Shown piece by piece: positions 8,796 to 16,394 of a DNA stretch of 42,378 nt. Both the position numbers and the translations under genes were made by a program. Numbering within the stretch: position 1 is the first letter of the stretch; every line of letters begins with the position of its first letter. The notes under the pieces are model-generated. The model was not told the DNA's origin and made no database searches. It saw nothing but the letters and a program-made list of their open reading frames with translations. Origin of the DNA: a virus; the IMG/VR virus record IMGVR_UViG_3300023442_000005, positions 1 through 42,378 of that record; one strand, 5' to 3'.

Positions 8796-10159
8796 TAATC
8801 TATCTCGGGTCCGGGTGTGCGACGTTTAGGTGCCACGTAATCCAGATCTCGCTTGAAATCCGGATTATAGGTCGGATCGGGACGTCCGATAGAAGGAACC
8901 AATCCGATGACTCCATAATTGTGCTCACTGGCCATCAAGCTGTAAGCGGGTTGATGAATGGGTACATCCCGGGTATCCCCCTTTCGGAGCAGTTCACCGT
9001 AGATGTATTCCAGCTGATTAAGCTCTTCTAGATCCGCCTGTAAATCCTGCTGTTGCTGGACTTTTGCCGGATCGGACAGGGCAACTTTTAAGTCTCCCAG
9101 CATGATGCTCTGCGGGGCACCAATAGTCAGATCTCTTCGCTGACGCATATCGAATGCGTCTTTAACCAACCGTACCATAACAAACTGCTGAGCATAATAA
9201 GGGACTTTGTCAGTGGGAAACTGATTCCCATTACCTGTCCACAGCTGATAGGCCCGCTTACTTTCTAAATAGATCATTACCGCCAGCTCATCATCTGATG
9301 TGAAGACGGCTGATAGACCTTTCAACGTGTACTTGGCTTCTTCTACGGTTATGAACGATGGTGCCATGTAAGGCAGAAAGGTTAAAGACAGTGTCCCTTC
9401 ACCGGGAATATTCACCTGAATGGTGTATTCCATGTTTACCGCAAAGTCAAGTGTGGCAGTTATATCGCTTGCATTTACCATATAGCTCAGAACCGGAATG
9501 CTGTCTTCCATCAGCAGCTGCTCGCTTTTCTTTAACAGTCGATCCTGTATGGTCAGTGGTAGAGTAACGGACGTCGCATCAATAGTAATCTGGGACCCAT
9601 TGATGACAGGCTGTGCATTGCTGCCCCAGTAATCATCAACTCCCAGATAACCCAATGGATGTCGACTGGTGATGGTTACCGTGGGAGTAGAAGATGGCGT
9701 ATCGGATAGATTAATAGTTACCACTCCGTCTTCTGCCGTCCAGGACGCAATGGATATCTGCGATGTCAGTGTAGACAGAGAAATACCACTGATCGGTTGT
9801 TCGGCTGGCTGCTGGCCTGAAGGATCAGCCAGAGTTGTAAAGTAATACAGATAATCCGTACCCAGCGTGCGTCCACTGCTGGATCGGACACCAAAACTGC
9901 CACCAGTGACCACCACAATGTATCGAGTCTGGTAGTCCAGCGGATTATCGGGCACAAAGCGTATGGTAGTGGAGTCTTTCAGATCCACAGAACCCGTCAG
10001 AGCATCAAATGGAGACGAGTCTGCCACCCCCACACTGAGAACAAGATCCGTTACAGTAGACGGATCCAGGTCCTCATTGAACCCGATCAGTATTTCAGTA
10101 ATATTGATATCGACATCGACGGCGTTGGTCGATGGCGTTGTCGAGATTACCTGAAACAT
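8795..10159 (-). CDS. Structural protein with N-terminal SbsA-type Ig-like (Big_5) domain
   Basis: Residues 1-115 match the Big_5/SbsA Ig-like pattern: STTPSTNAVDVDINITEILI, then FNEDLDPSTVTD, IRFVPDNPLDYQTRYIVVVT and YLYYFTT. A second beta-rich stretch follows (about 125-280), then a helical C-terminal part. That part ends in a tail of about 40 residues rich in Pro/Asp/Arg, including VPSIGRPDPTYNPDF. Such domains usually decorate virion surfaces or bind carbohydrate. The gene lies between the connector-like 10172 gene and the neck genes, so it probably encodes a neck or collar decoration. A whisker or collar fibre role is possible but unproven. Confidence 0.55.
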   Translation of the reverse strand: MFQVISTTPSTNAVDVDINITEILIGFNEDLDPSTVTDLVLSVGVADSSPFDALTGSVDLKDSTTIRFVPDNPLDYQTRYIVVVTGGSFGVRSSSGRTLGTDYLYYFTTLADPSGQQPAEQPISGISLSTLTSQISIASWTAEDGVVTINLSDTPSSTPTVTITSRHPLGYLGVDDYWGSNAQPVINGSQITIDATSVTLPLTIQDRLLKKSEQLLMEDSIPVLSYMVNASDITATLDFAVNMEYTIQVNIPGEGTLSLTFLPYMAPSFITVEEAKYTLKGLSAVFTSDDELAVMIYLESKRAYQLWTGNGNQFPTDKVPYYAQQFVMVRLVKDAFDMRQRRDLTIGAPQSIMLGDLKVALSDPAKVQQQQDLQADLEELNQLEYIYGELLRKGDTRDVPIHQPAYSLMASEHNYGVIGLVPSIGRPDPTYNPDFKRDLDYVAPKRRTPGPEID

Positions 10160-10171
10160 CTATCATGCACC

Positions 10172-10873
10172 TTAAATAGCAAATCGTGCTTTCACATTGG
10201 GATCGGAGTCTTCATCCTCCATGCTGATGACTCCGGTTAACATGGCGCGTTTTACGCCCAACTTCACCAGTTCCTCATTCAGCGCATCAACCACCTGTCG
10301 GCGGGGTCCCATCGCCGGATTCAATCCCCGGGTCTCAATAGCCAGCGCTTCCCGGAGAAACTCGATGGCCCGTTGCTCATCCAATCCGGATAAATACCCG
10401 GGCAGACGTTCCAGGACCTGGTGGGCTTGCAGCTTCAGTAATTTGAATGCCTTGGAGTTCTTATCCACATACTCCATTGTACCAGAAGAGAACTGCGGAG
10501 CTTTGGGAATCTGGCGGTTGTTCTTCACGTCTTCCCGGTTTAACTCTCTCCACACATAGCGTGGCGTCTTGCGCCCACCTTCAGGAGCGTTGACTGGCGG
10601 CTGATAGTTCTCCGGATCATCAGTGAAGTCCAGTACGCCCAACTCCACAGCTTTCATCACACGATCTTTCACAGCCTTTTTAAGATTGTTGAAGGCAGCG
10701 TAGGGTTTTGCGCCTTTGCGGGTGTGACTTAAAACGAAACTGATATCTTCCTCATCGATTTCCCAGTGATTGATGTTTTTCAGTATAACATACTTTCCGG
10801 GTTTGACCTTCTGAGAATCGCTTTTGCTGTTTTGATCTTTGGCATTGGTTTTGGTTGTTTGTTTATTGCTCAT
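10172..10873 (-). CDS. Hypothetical protein after the major capsid gene (possible connector)
   Basis: This 233-residue protein has a disordered Lys/Asn/Gln-rich N-terminal 25 residues, then a mixed alpha/beta region beginning VKPGKYVILKNINHWEIDEE and a helical C-terminal half with LPGYLSGLDEQRAIEFLREA. It is not recognised. It comes first after the major capsid gene, past a terminator-like hairpin, where adaptor/connector proteins are often encoded. The SD is good (GGAGG). The hairpin upstream implies lower expression than the capsid protein. Confidence 0.45.
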   Translation of the reverse strand: MSNKQTTKTNAKDQNSKSDSQKVKPGKYVILKNINHWEIDEEDISFVLSHTRKGAKPYAAFNNLKKAVKDRVMKAVELGVLDFTDDPENYQPPVNAPEGGRKTPRYVWRELNREDVKNNRQIPKAPQFSSGTMEYVDKNSKAFKLLKLQAHQVLERLPGYLSGLDEQRAIEFLREALAIETRGLNPAMGPRRQVVDALNEELVKLGVKRAMLTGVISMEDEDSDPNVKARFAI

Positions 10874-10884
10874 GGCTTTCCTCC

Positions 10885-10920
10885 GTTTTTAAACCAGGGG
10901 CGCCCCTTTGAAGGCGCCCC
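10885..10920 (-). terminator. Terminator-like hairpin after the major capsid gene
   Basis: A perfect 8-bp GC stem (GGGGCGCC/GGCGCCCC, 8-base loop) lies 27 bases after the capsid stop. It is followed on the minus strand by TGGTTTAAAA, a weak U-tract. It is probably a partial terminator that lets some transcription reach the connector genes. Confidence 0.6.
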
Positions 10921-10947
10921 GGTATATAAGCCTCAGGTCAGTTCAGG

Positions 10948-12234
10948 TTAGGATAAGGTAACCTGATTGACGTTTTCGAATACGTAGTTGCGATCGATGG
11001 TGATGTTGCGAGCCACAGCCACGCCTTTTCCTTGCTCGAATAACGCCATACCCCAGCGTTCCTTGATCTTCATGGCGCGGATGTCGCGTTCCGGATCGTT
11101 CCACTGGTCGAGACTGACGCCTTCCTTGGTAATCAGGATACCGCAGCGATCGGAGTCGGCCATGATGATGTCGGATTTGGGTTTGGGCCCGTCAGCATTG
11201 AAAGGAACGTGCGGGCTGACGATGACTTTCATCGGCGTTGGTAAGTAGCGCGGTTCGATGTAGAAGGTGGCTCCCAACGGATTCAGAGTGGTCACAAACG
11301 GGTTGTTACCGGCAACCTTGTTGGGATCGTCGAAAGCGATACCGGTAGCCGTGGTTCGCAGACCCATTCCCTGATGTCCGGTACCGAAACCAGGAGAGTA
11401 AGAGCCATTCGGTAAGCGATTGGTAGCCAGGGTCGCGCCCTTCAACACGATTTCCCGGGTCTCCGGATCAGTCATGAACATCTTCCAGGCCAAGGGGTTC
11501 ATGAGCAACGTATCAGGAGTGAACCCACGCAGGAATAACCAGGCATACATCTCGAAGATGTCATCCACGGTCATGGTGTTGTTCTTGGCACCGTCAATGC
11601 CGCGTCCGTTGGTAGCACCCAGCTGGGAGCTGGCAGGATCATCATTGTTGAAGATGTCATAACCGAAGTCGTTGATCAACTTGATACCGTACTGCTCTTT
11701 GTGTCGGGCCAATGCGCGGCCGGCCATCCGTAACCACAAACCGAACACGTCGAACAGGTTGTCGGTGATGACTTCTTCAGTAACCCGCATTTTCAAACCG
11801 TGTTTCTCGATCCCGACCTGGATCATATCGCCTTCACCGAAGTTGAATTCGGTTTCCGGATATTCGGCGCCTTCCGGTACGGTGGCTGCATGGAATGCTC
11901 CAATAGAGCCGATTTCCACCGAACGACCCGGACCTTCGTAGCGCACTTCCTGGAACAGGTTGGGCACTACCACCAGGTTGGGCTCTAACGCTTCTCGAAT
12001 CACCCGGGATACGGAAGTTTCGATGAAGCGGGTTAAGTCTTTGGTCGTAACAGTGTCTTTTAACTCATCGACTTCTTTGAACGCCTTGGGCAGATCAAAG
12101 ATGTCGTTAAACTCCAACTTCACGATGTGTTTGTCTTCAGTGGGAAGACCGACCACACCGTTGTTGGTGAACGCATCATAGAGGATCTGTTCCAGATGAT
12201 TGAGCGTCGAGTTGTTTTGACCGATTACCTTCAT
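10948..12234 (-). CDS. Major capsid protein (HK97-fold type)
   Basis: This 428-residue protein has the features of a phage major capsid protein. An N-terminal helical region is followed by an E-loop-like segment (RYEGPGRSVEIGSIGAFHAA, then PEGAEYPETEFNFGEG), a long helix with ALARHKEQYGIKLINDFG, and a P-domain strand region with MTVDDIFEMYAWLFLRGFTP and MNPLAWKMFMTDPETRE. It follows scaffold and protease genes, as capsid genes do. The SD is TAGGAGA. A diverged TTGACATAnCTA-like sequence (12280-12291) and a hairpin lie upstream, consistent with its own strong transcript. Confidence 0.8.
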   Translation of the reverse strand: MKVIGQNNSTLNHLEQILYDAFTNNGVVGLPTEDKHIVKLEFNDIFDLPKAFKEVDELKDTVTTKDLTRFIETSVSRVIREALEPNLVVVPNLFQEVRYEGPGRSVEIGSIGAFHAATVPEGAEYPETEFNFGEGDMIQVGIEKHGLKMRVTEEVITDNLFDVFGLWLRMAGRALARHKEQYGIKLINDFGYDIFNNDDPASSQLGATNGRGIDGAKNNTMTVDDIFEMYAWLFLRGFTPDTLLMNPLAWKMFMTDPETREIVLKGATLATNRLPNGSYSPGFGTGHQGMGLRTTATGIAFDDPNKVAGNNPFVTTLNPLGATFYIEPRYLPTPMKVIVSPHVPFNADGPKPKSDIIMADSDRCGILITKEGVSLDQWNDPERDIRAMKIKERWGMALFEQGKGVAVARNITIDRNYVFENVNQVTLS

Positions 12235-12279
12235 TAGTAATGTCTCCTATAAGTCAGGTTTCCCTTTCAGGGTTTACAA

Positions 12280-12291
12280 TGCGTATGTAAA
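12280..12291 (-). promoter_or_regulatory. Diverged TTGACATAnCTA-like element before the capsid gene
   Basis: The minus strand reads TTTACATACGCA, nine of twelve positions like the consensus. It sits 45 bases before the capsid start and directly after a terminator-like hairpin, the same arrangement as at the sheath/tube junction. It may be a real but weakened copy. Confidence 0.35.
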
Positions 12292-12316
12292 GTGGGGACG
12301 CAAAAAGCGACCCCAC
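12292..12316 (-). terminator. Terminator-like hairpin after the decoration-type gene
   Basis: GTGGGGACGC and GCGACCCCAC pair with one mismatch around an A5/T5 loop, a few bases after the stop at 12323. The minus strand continues with only TTT, so termination is probably partial. Confidence 0.5.
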
Positions 12317-12322
12317 ATTCTG

Positions 12323-13762
12323 TTATCGTGCTGTTAACTGGATGTAGGCGAAACCAAACGCACCTTCCTGTACCAGTTCTTTAGCAGCTTTAGCGGCATC
12401 CACTCCGTTGAAGCTGTATCCGCCAGCTGTTAACACATCGTTGATGAAGTTGAACAGGCTTTCCGGCAATCCTTCGGTTCCGGTTCCGGCAACCCGATGT
12501 CCGTAAGGCACTTCCACGGTTTCCAATAAGTCTTTGGGGAACCGGGTGTCAACACCGAGCAAGCGGCCAACAGTCTGGGCAGTACGATTGGCATTCAGGC
12601 TGATGTTGTTGGAGTTGGCTACATCGGCTCCGGCAGGTACCCAGTTACCGAACAGGTCGGATTGTAACAGCTGACCGGATAATCCGGCGACGGCATTCTG
12701 CTCGGAATCGAAATACAGGAAGCTGTACTTCTTCTCAACAGCAATGTATCCGGCATCATTGGTGGCGTCCATGGTAGCCGCACCGACTTTGTATCCGGAT
12801 TTGGTGGAACCGGCGTCTTCATCTACGAACTTCACATTGGTTCCCAATGCCCGCAGTAAACCGAAGTCCACAAACGGAATGCGGATGAACTGCTCGGCCA
12901 GAATACCATAGGATTTGTAGAGTTCGTAATTCAAGAAGGCACCACGGATATCCTGATAGATGTCGTACATGGCTACACCGATAGGAGCGTTGGCGGGAAT
13001 GGTGTAGGTTTCCCCGACAGCCACCACTGCTTTGGCTCCGGAAGCATCCGGCACTAAAGCCGCCACGTCATCGGCATCGTAGGTGATCACCCGGGCAGTT
13101 CCGCCATTGGCGGGGACCAGCAATCCCATGATGTCACGGGTATATCCGTAGTAGCTTCCATCCGCACCGATATACAGAGCGGTGGTGTTATCGATCTGAT
13201 CCACAACACCAACATAGATGTTGGACTGCGGTTTGTACTGATAGTCTACCGTGATACCAGCGCCGTTGGCAGGAGCAGCGTTAAAGGTCACGGAGATTGC
13301 TCCGGTGCTGTAGTTGATGGTACCAGAACCACCGGCACTACCGGTTAAGTTACCAGCGCCATCGTCACTGAAGGTTTCTGTTCCATCGGTGACTTTCACG
13401 GAACCTGCGATCACAGGAGTGTTGGCTAAGGTTCCGGAGAAGTTGACAGCAACACCATCACCGGTTCCCAGGCTTTCGCCGACAACGGCGACTTTGGAAC
13501 CCAGCATCAGGGGTTCACCGATCACGTCATTCTGAACGGTTACGGCAGAAACGATTCGCCCTTTGGGGATAACGACCCACTGTTCGGTAGCAATGTCTTT
13601 GAACTTGACATCCAAATACCGAAGCGGAATCAGAGGGAAAGCCGGCCGGATACCGTCGGATACTTCGATGTTGGGACGGATGGGGCTTTCTTTATACTTA
13701 TCAGGCATCGGCTTGATGGGTCGTCTCCGGGCAGTCTGGGCAGTGAAATTCAATTTGGCCAT
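12323..13762 (-). CDS. Capsid-associated structural protein (decoration-like)
   Basis: This 479-residue protein lies between scaffold and major capsid genes. A central beta module (about residues 98-165) has the recurrent phage pattern GTGDGVAVNFSGTLANTPV, then SVKVTDGTETFSDDGAGNLT and NYSTGAISVTFNAAPANGAG. This glycine-rich repeat-like domain is common in structural proteins of tailed phages. The rest is rich in Ala/Gly/Val with no catalytic motif. A head decoration or accessory capsid protein is the best reading. The SD is strong (GAGAGGAG). A degenerate promoter-like sequence (TAGTTATGTTTG on the plus strand, 13786-13797) stands 24 bases upstream of the start. Confidence 0.6.
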   Translation of the reverse strand: MAKLNFTAQTARRRPIKPMPDKYKESPIRPNIEVSDGIRPAFPLIPLRYLDVKFKDIATEQWVVIPKGRIVSAVTVQNDVIGEPLMLGSKVAVVGESLGTGDGVAVNFSGTLANTPVIAGSVKVTDGTETFSDDGAGNLTGSAGGSGTINYSTGAISVTFNAAPANGAGITVDYQYKPQSNIYVGVVDQIDNTTALYIGADGSYYGYTRDIMGLLVPANGGTARVITYDADDVAALVPDASGAKAVVAVGETYTIPANAPIGVAMYDIYQDIRGAFLNYELYKSYGILAEQFIRIPFVDFGLLRALGTNVKFVDEDAGSTKSGYKVGAATMDATNDAGYIAVEKKYSFLYFDSEQNAVAGLSGQLLQSDLFGNWVPAGADVANSNNISLNANRTAQTVGRLLGVDTRFPKDLLETVEVPYGHRVAGTGTEGLPESLFNFINDVLTAGGYSFNGVDAAKAAKELVQEGAFGFAYIQLTAR

Positions 13763-13784
13763 AACTTATTACTCCTCTCAAGTT

Positions 13785-14504
13785 TTAGTTATGTTTGCGG
13801 CTGATGACTTTCAAGAAGGAGGCCATATCCTTCAATTCGATTTCATCGCCATCAGACTCCTCTTCAGAAGAGTCCTGTGGGTCTTCAGTTGTTTGTTTGG
13901 CACCATCCTTCGTCTGGACGTCTTTGTCTACCGTCTCGGATGGTTCATTTTGAAAAGCAGCGTGCAGCTCGGCTCTTAATTCGTCGTGGAGTTTCCGGAG
14001 TTCGTCGGTTTCCTTCTCACTAAGAGACTCTTTGTAAGCTTTTAAAGAGTCTTCGACCGCCTCCAGGTTGATCTCCGACTTTCGTAACGCCAGGGCCAGA
14101 TCGGCAATCTGATCTACCAACATGGTTTTCACCTCGGCTTCCAGATCGGATTTGGTACCCTGTGCTTTCTTGAGCTCTTCGTTGTCAGCTTTCAGCTGCT
14201 GAACATTCTGGTTGGCATCGTCGAGAGAAGTCTGGAGTTCATCGACCTTTCTCTGCAGTTCAGCCGTTTTCTCAGCTACCACAGAATCGATATACTCCTT
14301 CATCCCTTCGACCTGGAGCGCATCCTTTAAGTTGTCTGGCATTTTCGGCTCTCCTATTGATTTAATGGCTTCGCGGAATGCGTCCTTGACTTCGTCAGAC
14401 ACATCCGATTTCTCGATAATGAGTAAAGCCCGTTTACGCGCATGAGGATTGTCTAGCAACCCGTCAAGTATGATTTGTGCGTCTTTGGGTAGTTTGAACT
14501 TCAT
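13785..14504 (-). CDS. Scaffolding protein (coiled coil)
   Basis: The chosen start (MKFKLPKDAQI, 239 residues) has the SD AAGGGGAG at proper spacing; an ATG further upstream lies on top of that SD. The protein is highly charged and helical: a long coiled coil (about 70-170, MKEYIDSVVAEKTAELQRKV onward), then an acidic Thr/Asp/Glu-rich linker and a short basic C-terminus ending SFLKVISRKHN. That layout, plus its position between prohead protease and capsid genes, is typical of phage scaffolds, whose basic C-terminus binds the capsid protein. A TTGACATAACTA element lies 24 bases before the start. Confidence 0.7.
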   Translation of the reverse strand: MKFKLPKDAQIILDGLLDNPHARKRALLIIEKSDVSDEVKDAFREAIKSIGEPKMPDNLKDALQVEGMKEYIDSVVAEKTAELQRKVDELQTSLDDANQNVQQLKADNEELKKAQGTKSDLEAEVKTMLVDQIADLALALRKSEINLEAVEDSLKAYKESLSEKETDELRKLHDELRAELHAAFQNEPSETVDKDVQTKDGAKQTTEDPQDSSEEESDGDEIELKDMASFLKVISRKHN

Positions 14505-14528
14505 AGCACACATCTCCCCTTGCATAGG

Positions 14529-14540
14529 TAGTTATGTCAA
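14529..14540 (-). promoter_or_regulatory. TTGACATAnCTA element, copy 3
   Basis: The minus strand reads AACTTTGACATAACTACC in the 60-base gap before the scaffold gene. It shares the longer string CAACTTTGACATAACTA with the copies at 16409 and 18332. Confidence 0.7.
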
Positions 14541-14564
14541 AGTTGCCCCACGAATCAGACGGGT

Positions 14565-16025
14565 TTATGCAAATTCCTCGATCACAGCCAGGAGTTGATA
14601 GAGTTGTTCAAGTTCGTCTTTAAAGGGGCAGCCCATTTCCTTGGCTCGACGGCGAATACAGGAAGCAATACGCTTCTTATCACCCGGGCCTTTATACTTG
14701 GGTAACAGGCGCATCGCAAAGCGTGCCTGTTTGCAACTGGTTACTGGAAAGGAACGACGTCCTTTGCGTTTGTCCATGGGACCGCAGAACTTGTCGGGGT
14801 GTTTCTTTGACAGCTCTTTCTTGGTCTTTTCCTTCATGGGCTTATCGAAAAGCTCCATATCCTCGCTGTCATCGAAGACCTCTTCGGTCATTTTGTGGGT
14901 GTGTCCCTTGACCTTCTTGCCATCTTCACTGTACATTCGTGCCGGTTGAATCTTACCATCCACAATATCATGCCAGTGATCCAGTACATAATCAGTCGAC
15001 CCATTGCCAGCTTCATTCATGCGACAGACATGACGATGACGCTTCACGTTCTCATCCTTGGCATAGTCTGTTATCATCTTCTTTTCCTTGTCCGTCATGG
15101 CTTCAATTTGGTCCGTCAACCAGTCCAGAAGCTGTAAATCGTCCTCGGTGGGTACCCACACGTCGGCAGCGTCGATATCACCCGTAAAGCCACCACCGTC
15201 ATTCACATAGGCTTTAATATGATCCAATGGATCTTCCGCCTGAATGGCATCCCACAGACTCGGATTGGCAATGATTTCGGCACCCTCGGCGAGCAAGAAG
15301 GCGACCTTCTGATAATCCTCGTTACTCTGAGGCATCCACAGTTTGTTGTCCATGAGTATGATTCCTCTGTGCTCTTTGGTATCTTTGACATTGATAGGAA
15401 CCTCGCCCTCTGCGTCGGCAAACTTCCAGCCGGTTACCACAGCGGCGTGTTCTTTGGAGGCATCAGCAGGTACGTTGACGAAGGAGACTTCTTTGTAGTC
15501 CAGCATCCCTACTTCCCAGTAGCAGACCTTCTTGATGCCATCTTCGGTCTCATAAACACTTCCACGCCGGTGACCGCAAAACTCATCGGCTTCCAGAAGG
15601 TTTGTTTTACATATACTGCAACGTACGAACTCGACCGGTGTGCCAGAGGTTGAAACCGTCAGATAACGACCATCCATGATCTTTTCGACGGCACTCTGGT
15701 CTGTAATCAGTACGTCCAGCTGAATGAAACCGAACTGATCGTCACCCACATAACGGGCGGCTTTAACCCGACCCAGTGGGTCAGTCTCTTTGTTATGATT
15801 CCGCAGTACGGGTTTGGGGAAAGGCTCCAGCCAGCTCTTCGTGGCTTTGGCCATGGAAGTGGGAACATAATAGTAATAGTTTCGATTGATAAAGCCACCA
15901 TGGGTGGCATCTATGGTGACCAACAGGCCCTTCTCAGTAGACTCTACGTGGCCATCCCGTAGATCCCACTTTACCTGAAAGTCGTCATAGAGAGGTTTTG
16001 TATCCGAAGACGTCTTAATCGCCAT
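14565..16025 (-). CDS. Prohead protease with Cys/His cluster and C-terminal accessory domain
   Basis: This 486-residue protein probably cleaves scaffold and capsid during head maturation. The N-terminal 190 residues fit the herpes/HK97-type prohead protease fold: a His in PVLRNHNKETDPLGRV (H77), a Ser in DGRYLTVSTSGTP (S125 or S127) and the closing EVSFVNVPAD. An inserted cluster (C136, C139, C150, H152) should bind zinc. A His-rich stretch (KRHRHVCRMNE, LDHWHDI, GHTHKM) follows at about 330-385. The C-terminal KRKGRRSFPVTSCKQARFA and KKRIASCIRRRAKEMG resemble a small domain (DUF6582-like) often appended to phage head proteases. It precedes the scaffold gene, as expected. Confidence 0.65.
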   Translation of the reverse strand: MAIKTSSDTKPLYDDFQVKWDLRDGHVESTEKGLLVTIDATHGGFINRNYYYYVPTSMAKATKSWLEPFPKPVLRNHNKETDPLGRVKAARYVGDDQFGFIQLDVLITDQSAVEKIMDGRYLTVSTSGTPVEFVRCSICKTNLLEADEFCGHRRGSVYETEDGIKKVCYWEVGMLDYKEVSFVNVPADASKEHAAVVTGWKFADAEGEVPINVKDTKEHRGIILMDNKLWMPQSNEDYQKVAFLLAEGAEIIANPSLWDAIQAEDPLDHIKAYVNDGGGFTGDIDAADVWVPTEDDLQLLDWLTDQIEAMTDKEKKMITDYAKDENVKRHRHVCRMNEAGNGSTDYVLDHWHDIVDGKIQPARMYSEDGKKVKGHTHKMTEEVFDDSEDMELFDKPMKEKTKKELSKKHPDKFCGPMDKRKGRRSFPVTSCKQARFAMRLLPKYKGPGDKKRIASCIRRRAKEMGCPFKDELEQLYQLLAVIEEFA

Positions 16026-16027
16026 CG

Positions 16028-16378
16028 CTATTTCTCCTTTGATTGGATAACCAGTGCTTTACCGGTTTGCGGATCGGTTTCGATCAGTGCTTTGCATCGT
16101 GAACACTTCACCTGAATGTGGGTCCCGGGTAGTATCCTGGCCAGTAACTTATTGCATTTTACCGGCTTGCCCGCTTTCTCACTCTTACGTGGATCAACGT
16201 TAGGGCAGCGTAGCTCTTCCAGATTGAGACTGATTACGCTACCACGATAGTTGATGTTGTGACAGGTCCGTCGGGTACATTTGATTTCGAAAGCGTAGTT
16301 CTCAGACGGCTTATACTTACAGAGCAGCTTGTTACACGGTGGCGTACAGCGATACTCAATCCACTTCTCATTCGTCAT
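16028..16378 (-). CDS. Tandem Com-like zinc-ribbon protein
   Basis: This 116-residue protein contains two copies of a zinc-binding unit like that of phage Mu Com. Copy one has YRCTPPCNKLLC then FEIKCTRRTCHNINYRG (C11, C15, C34, C39). Copy two has LRCPN, VKCNKLLAR and IQVKCSRCKALIE (C58, C75, C92, C95). Mu Com binds mRNA to activate translation of mom, so an RNA- or DNA-binding role is plausible. Here it sits between portal and protease genes, which also occurs in other phages, and a target cannot be named. A TTGACATAACTA element overlaps the 3' end of the portal gene 30 bases upstream. Confidence 0.65.
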   Translation of the reverse strand: MTNEKWIEYRCTPPCNKLLCKYKPSENYAFEIKCTRRTCHNINYRGSVISLNLEELRCPNVDPRKSEKAGKPVKCNKLLARILPGTHIQVKCSRCKALIETDPQTGKALVIQSKEK

Positions 16379-16394
16379 CTCACATAAAGCCCTA

